From an uncultured Megasphaera sp. (GTDB lineage: Bacteria; Bacillota; Negativicutes; Veillonellales; Megasphaeraceae), in assembly GCA_937895695.1 (NCBI GenBank), contig CALBLM010000353.1:1-6961 (forward strand): DNA of 6,961 nt, written 5' to 3'. This document shows, one piece after another, positions 5,590-6,961 of the stretch. Made by a program: the position numbers and the translations under genes. The number at the start of each line of letters is the position of its first letter. Position 1 is the first letter of the stretch. Under the pieces are notes generated by a model. The model was not told the origin of the DNA. It saw only the letters and a list, made by a program, of their open reading frames with translations, and did no database searches.

Positions 5590-5626
5590 TTAATTATTTT
5601 TTGTGTATAGGAATTTTTTCACACAC
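5576..5626 (+). promoter_or_regulatory. Leader hairpin B (9-bp inverted repeat)
   Basis: GTGTGTGAA (5576-5584) pairs perfectly with TTCACACAC (5618-5626) across 33 bases. The 3' arm lies 15 bases before the AAAGGA ribosome-binding sequence and is followed by T/A-rich sequence. It competes with hairpin A; as DNA, the same arms could also be operator half-sites. Confidence 0.45.
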
Positions 5627-5661
5627 TTTATAATTTTTAGAAAGGACGGTTCCTGGTTATT

Positions 5662-6961
5662 ATGATTTTCTTGCTCGCACTATCACCTATTATTTGGCTC
5701 ATTATTTCATTGGGCTTTTTAAAAATGCAAAGTTTTAAAGCTTGTCCCATTGCCTTGCTCATTTCATTTGCTGTTGCTCTGCTTCAGTATAATATGCCCG
5801 GCACCGATGCCATCACGGCTGCGGTAGAAGGGGCTGCACTGGCATGCTGGCCTATCTTGTTAGTTATTATTGCCGCTATTTTTACATACAACTTAACGGT
5901 ATATACAAAATCCATGGACATTATCAAACACATGCTAACGACGGTCAGCAAAGACCGCCGCGTATTAGCCCTCCTCATTGGCTGGGGATTCGGTGCATTT
6001 ATGGAAGGCATGGCCGGTTTTGGTACGGCAATCGCTATTCCGGCTAGTATGCTTGTCGCATTGGGATTTGACCCGATTAAGTCTATCTTACTTTGTTTAA
6101 TTGCTAACTCCGTACCGACTACATACGGTTCGATTGGTATTCCGGCTAGCACGTTGGCTAATCTTACCGGATTGGATCCAGTCACATTATCTACGTATAT
6201 CAGTTTGCAATTATTACCGCTGAATATCATTTCGCCGTTCTTGATGGTTATTGTTGTCGGTGGTTCTATCAAAGCATTAAAAGGTGTTTTCCTCTTGACG
6301 TTATTATGCGGTCTCGGTTTAGCGATTCCGGAATTATTGATTTCCATGGTTGCTGGTCCGGAACTCGCTGTGATGATTTCTTCCATCGTCATTTTGGCCA
6401 TTATCGTTGCTTACGCAAAATTACGTCCTACAAACGACCCGACGTACTTCATGGATATTAATCCCGGCCATGTTCCCCTCCACGGCGGCTTACTGGCTTG
6501 CTTACCATTTATTTTGATTTTTGTATTCCTCCTTCTTACTTCCAAATTCGTTCCCGCTATTAATGTACCGCTCAGCTCCATCAAGACGTCCGTTCTTATT
6601 TATACAGGCGCCAATGCTGCTCCCTATACCTTTGTATGGCTCGCTACACCAGGTGTATTAATCTTTTTAGCTGCATTCATCAGCGGTCGTTGCCAGTCGG
6701 CTTCGTTCAAAGAAATTTTTACGGTATTAGGTCAAACCATTAAAGGCCTTCGCAATACGATCATTACCATTATCGCTGTCATTGCTACAGCCAAAGTCAT
6801 GGGCTACAGCGGTATGACATCCGATATTGCGGCTACAGCGGTTGCTGCAACCGGTACGATGTATCCGATTATTGCACCGCTTATCGGTTCGGTCGGTACT
6901 TTCATCACCGGTTCCGGTACATCCAGTAACGTCTTATTTGGTAACTTACAGACCGATGCTG
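5662..6961 (+). CDS. lldP: L-lactate permease (LctP/LldP family), partial, 3' end outside window
   Basis: The first 433 codons of an integral membrane protein that imports lactate (and often glycolate) with protons; the family is usually 500-550 aa, so the last fifth is missing. The chain is almost entirely hydrophobic spans with short loops, first at MIFLLALSPIIWLIISLGFL (1-20). Family signatures: MEGMAGFGTAIAIPASML (114-131), ANSVPTTYGSIGIP (148-161), and GSGTSSNVLFGNLQ (417-430). The start ATG gives the N-terminus expected for the family, but the nearest Shine-Dalgarno-like AAAGGA (5641-5646) is 15 bases away, unusually far; a CTG at 5653 would be ideally spaced but is a rare start codon. 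It is preceded by a strong terminator and a long leader, so it is probably transcribed from its own promoter. With the nearby LUD protein it suggests lactate use. Confidence 0.95.
   Translation, partial: MIFLLALSPIIWLIISLGFLKMQSFKACPIALLISFAVALLQYNMPGTDAITAAVEGAALACWPILLVIIAAIFTYNLTVYTKSMDIIKHMLTTVSKDRRVLALLIGWGFGAFMEGMAGFGTAIAIPASMLVALGFDPIKSILLCLIANSVPTTYGSIGIPASTLANLTGLDPVTLSTYISLQLLPLNIISPFLMVIVVGGSIKALKGVFLLTLLCGLGLAIPELLISMVAGPELAVMISSIVILAIIVAYAKLRPTNDPTYFMDINPGHVPLHGGLLACLPFILIFVFLLLTSKFVPAINVPLSSIKTSVLIYTGANAAPYTFVWLATPGVLIFLAAFISGRCQSASFKEIFTVLGQTIKGLRNTIITIIAVIATAKVMGYSGMTSDIAATAVAATGTMYPIIAPLIGSVGTFITGSGTSSNVLFGNLQTDA

Larger units (their letters stand above)
5269..5661 (+). other. 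Long A+T-rich regulatory leader of the lactate permease gene
   Basis: About 390 bp with no coding potential that I can support, between the hydrolase terminator and the permease ATG. It holds two or three promoter candidates near 5429-5493, a short dyad at 5491-5504 and two overlapping hairpin possibilities at 5555-5626. A transcript from the promoters would carry an untranslated leader of roughly 170-220 bases. I recognise no known riboswitch class. Confidence 0.6.

Noticed and set aside
5784..6401. A 205-codon open frame on the minus strand opposite the lactate permease
   Set aside because: Its sequence is low-complexity and matches no domain, and the plus strand encodes a clear permease over the same bases. 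It is an antisense shadow.
1..6961. CRISPR array, tRNA or rRNA genes, or insertion-sequence ends
   Set aside because: No regularly spaced repeats, no cloverleaf-like or rRNA sequence, and no transposase or paired terminal inverted repeats were seen.

Overview
The window (about 37-40% G+C by eye) looks like a low-GC member of the Bacillota. Shine-Dalgarno sites are strong AGGAGG types, intrinsic terminators are clean, and gene spacing is compact. A lactate permease close to a stand-alone LUD (lactate-utilization) protein fits a lactate-using anaerobe such as the Negativicutes (Veillonella/Megasphaera-like), but that placement is inference, not proof.

Left part (1-2513, minus strand): a two-gene restriction-modification operon. 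The upstream gene encodes a gamma-type (Eco57I-like) N6-adenine DNA methyltransferase with its own target-recognition region. One base after its stop codon begins a second gene, cut by the window edge. This second product has an N-terminal GIY-YIG/T5orf172-type nuclease-like domain fused to the start of a superfamily-2 helicase. Together they supply methylation, specificity, DNA translocation and probably cleavage, the same activities that type ISP enzymes carry on one chain. The C-terminal, specificity-bearing half of the methyltransferase is far more A+T-rich than its N-terminal half, suggesting a mosaic gene.

Middle (2514-3688): an A+T-rich spacer with a perfect inverted repeat and a terminator hairpin, then a complete small serine recombinase (minus strand). 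Next comes a 260-bp divergent intergenic region with an 11-bp direct repeat. The recombinase beside the R-M operon gives this side the look of a defence or mobile island.

Right part (3689-6961, plus strand): core-metabolism-like genes. These are a LUD-domain protein with a Cys-rich tail, an alpha/beta hydrolase ending in a strong terminator, a 390-bp very A+T-rich leader, and an L-lactate permease cut by the window end. The leader holds several promoter candidates, a short dyad, and two hairpins that share bases and cannot both form, so the permease may be regulated at the leader or operator level.
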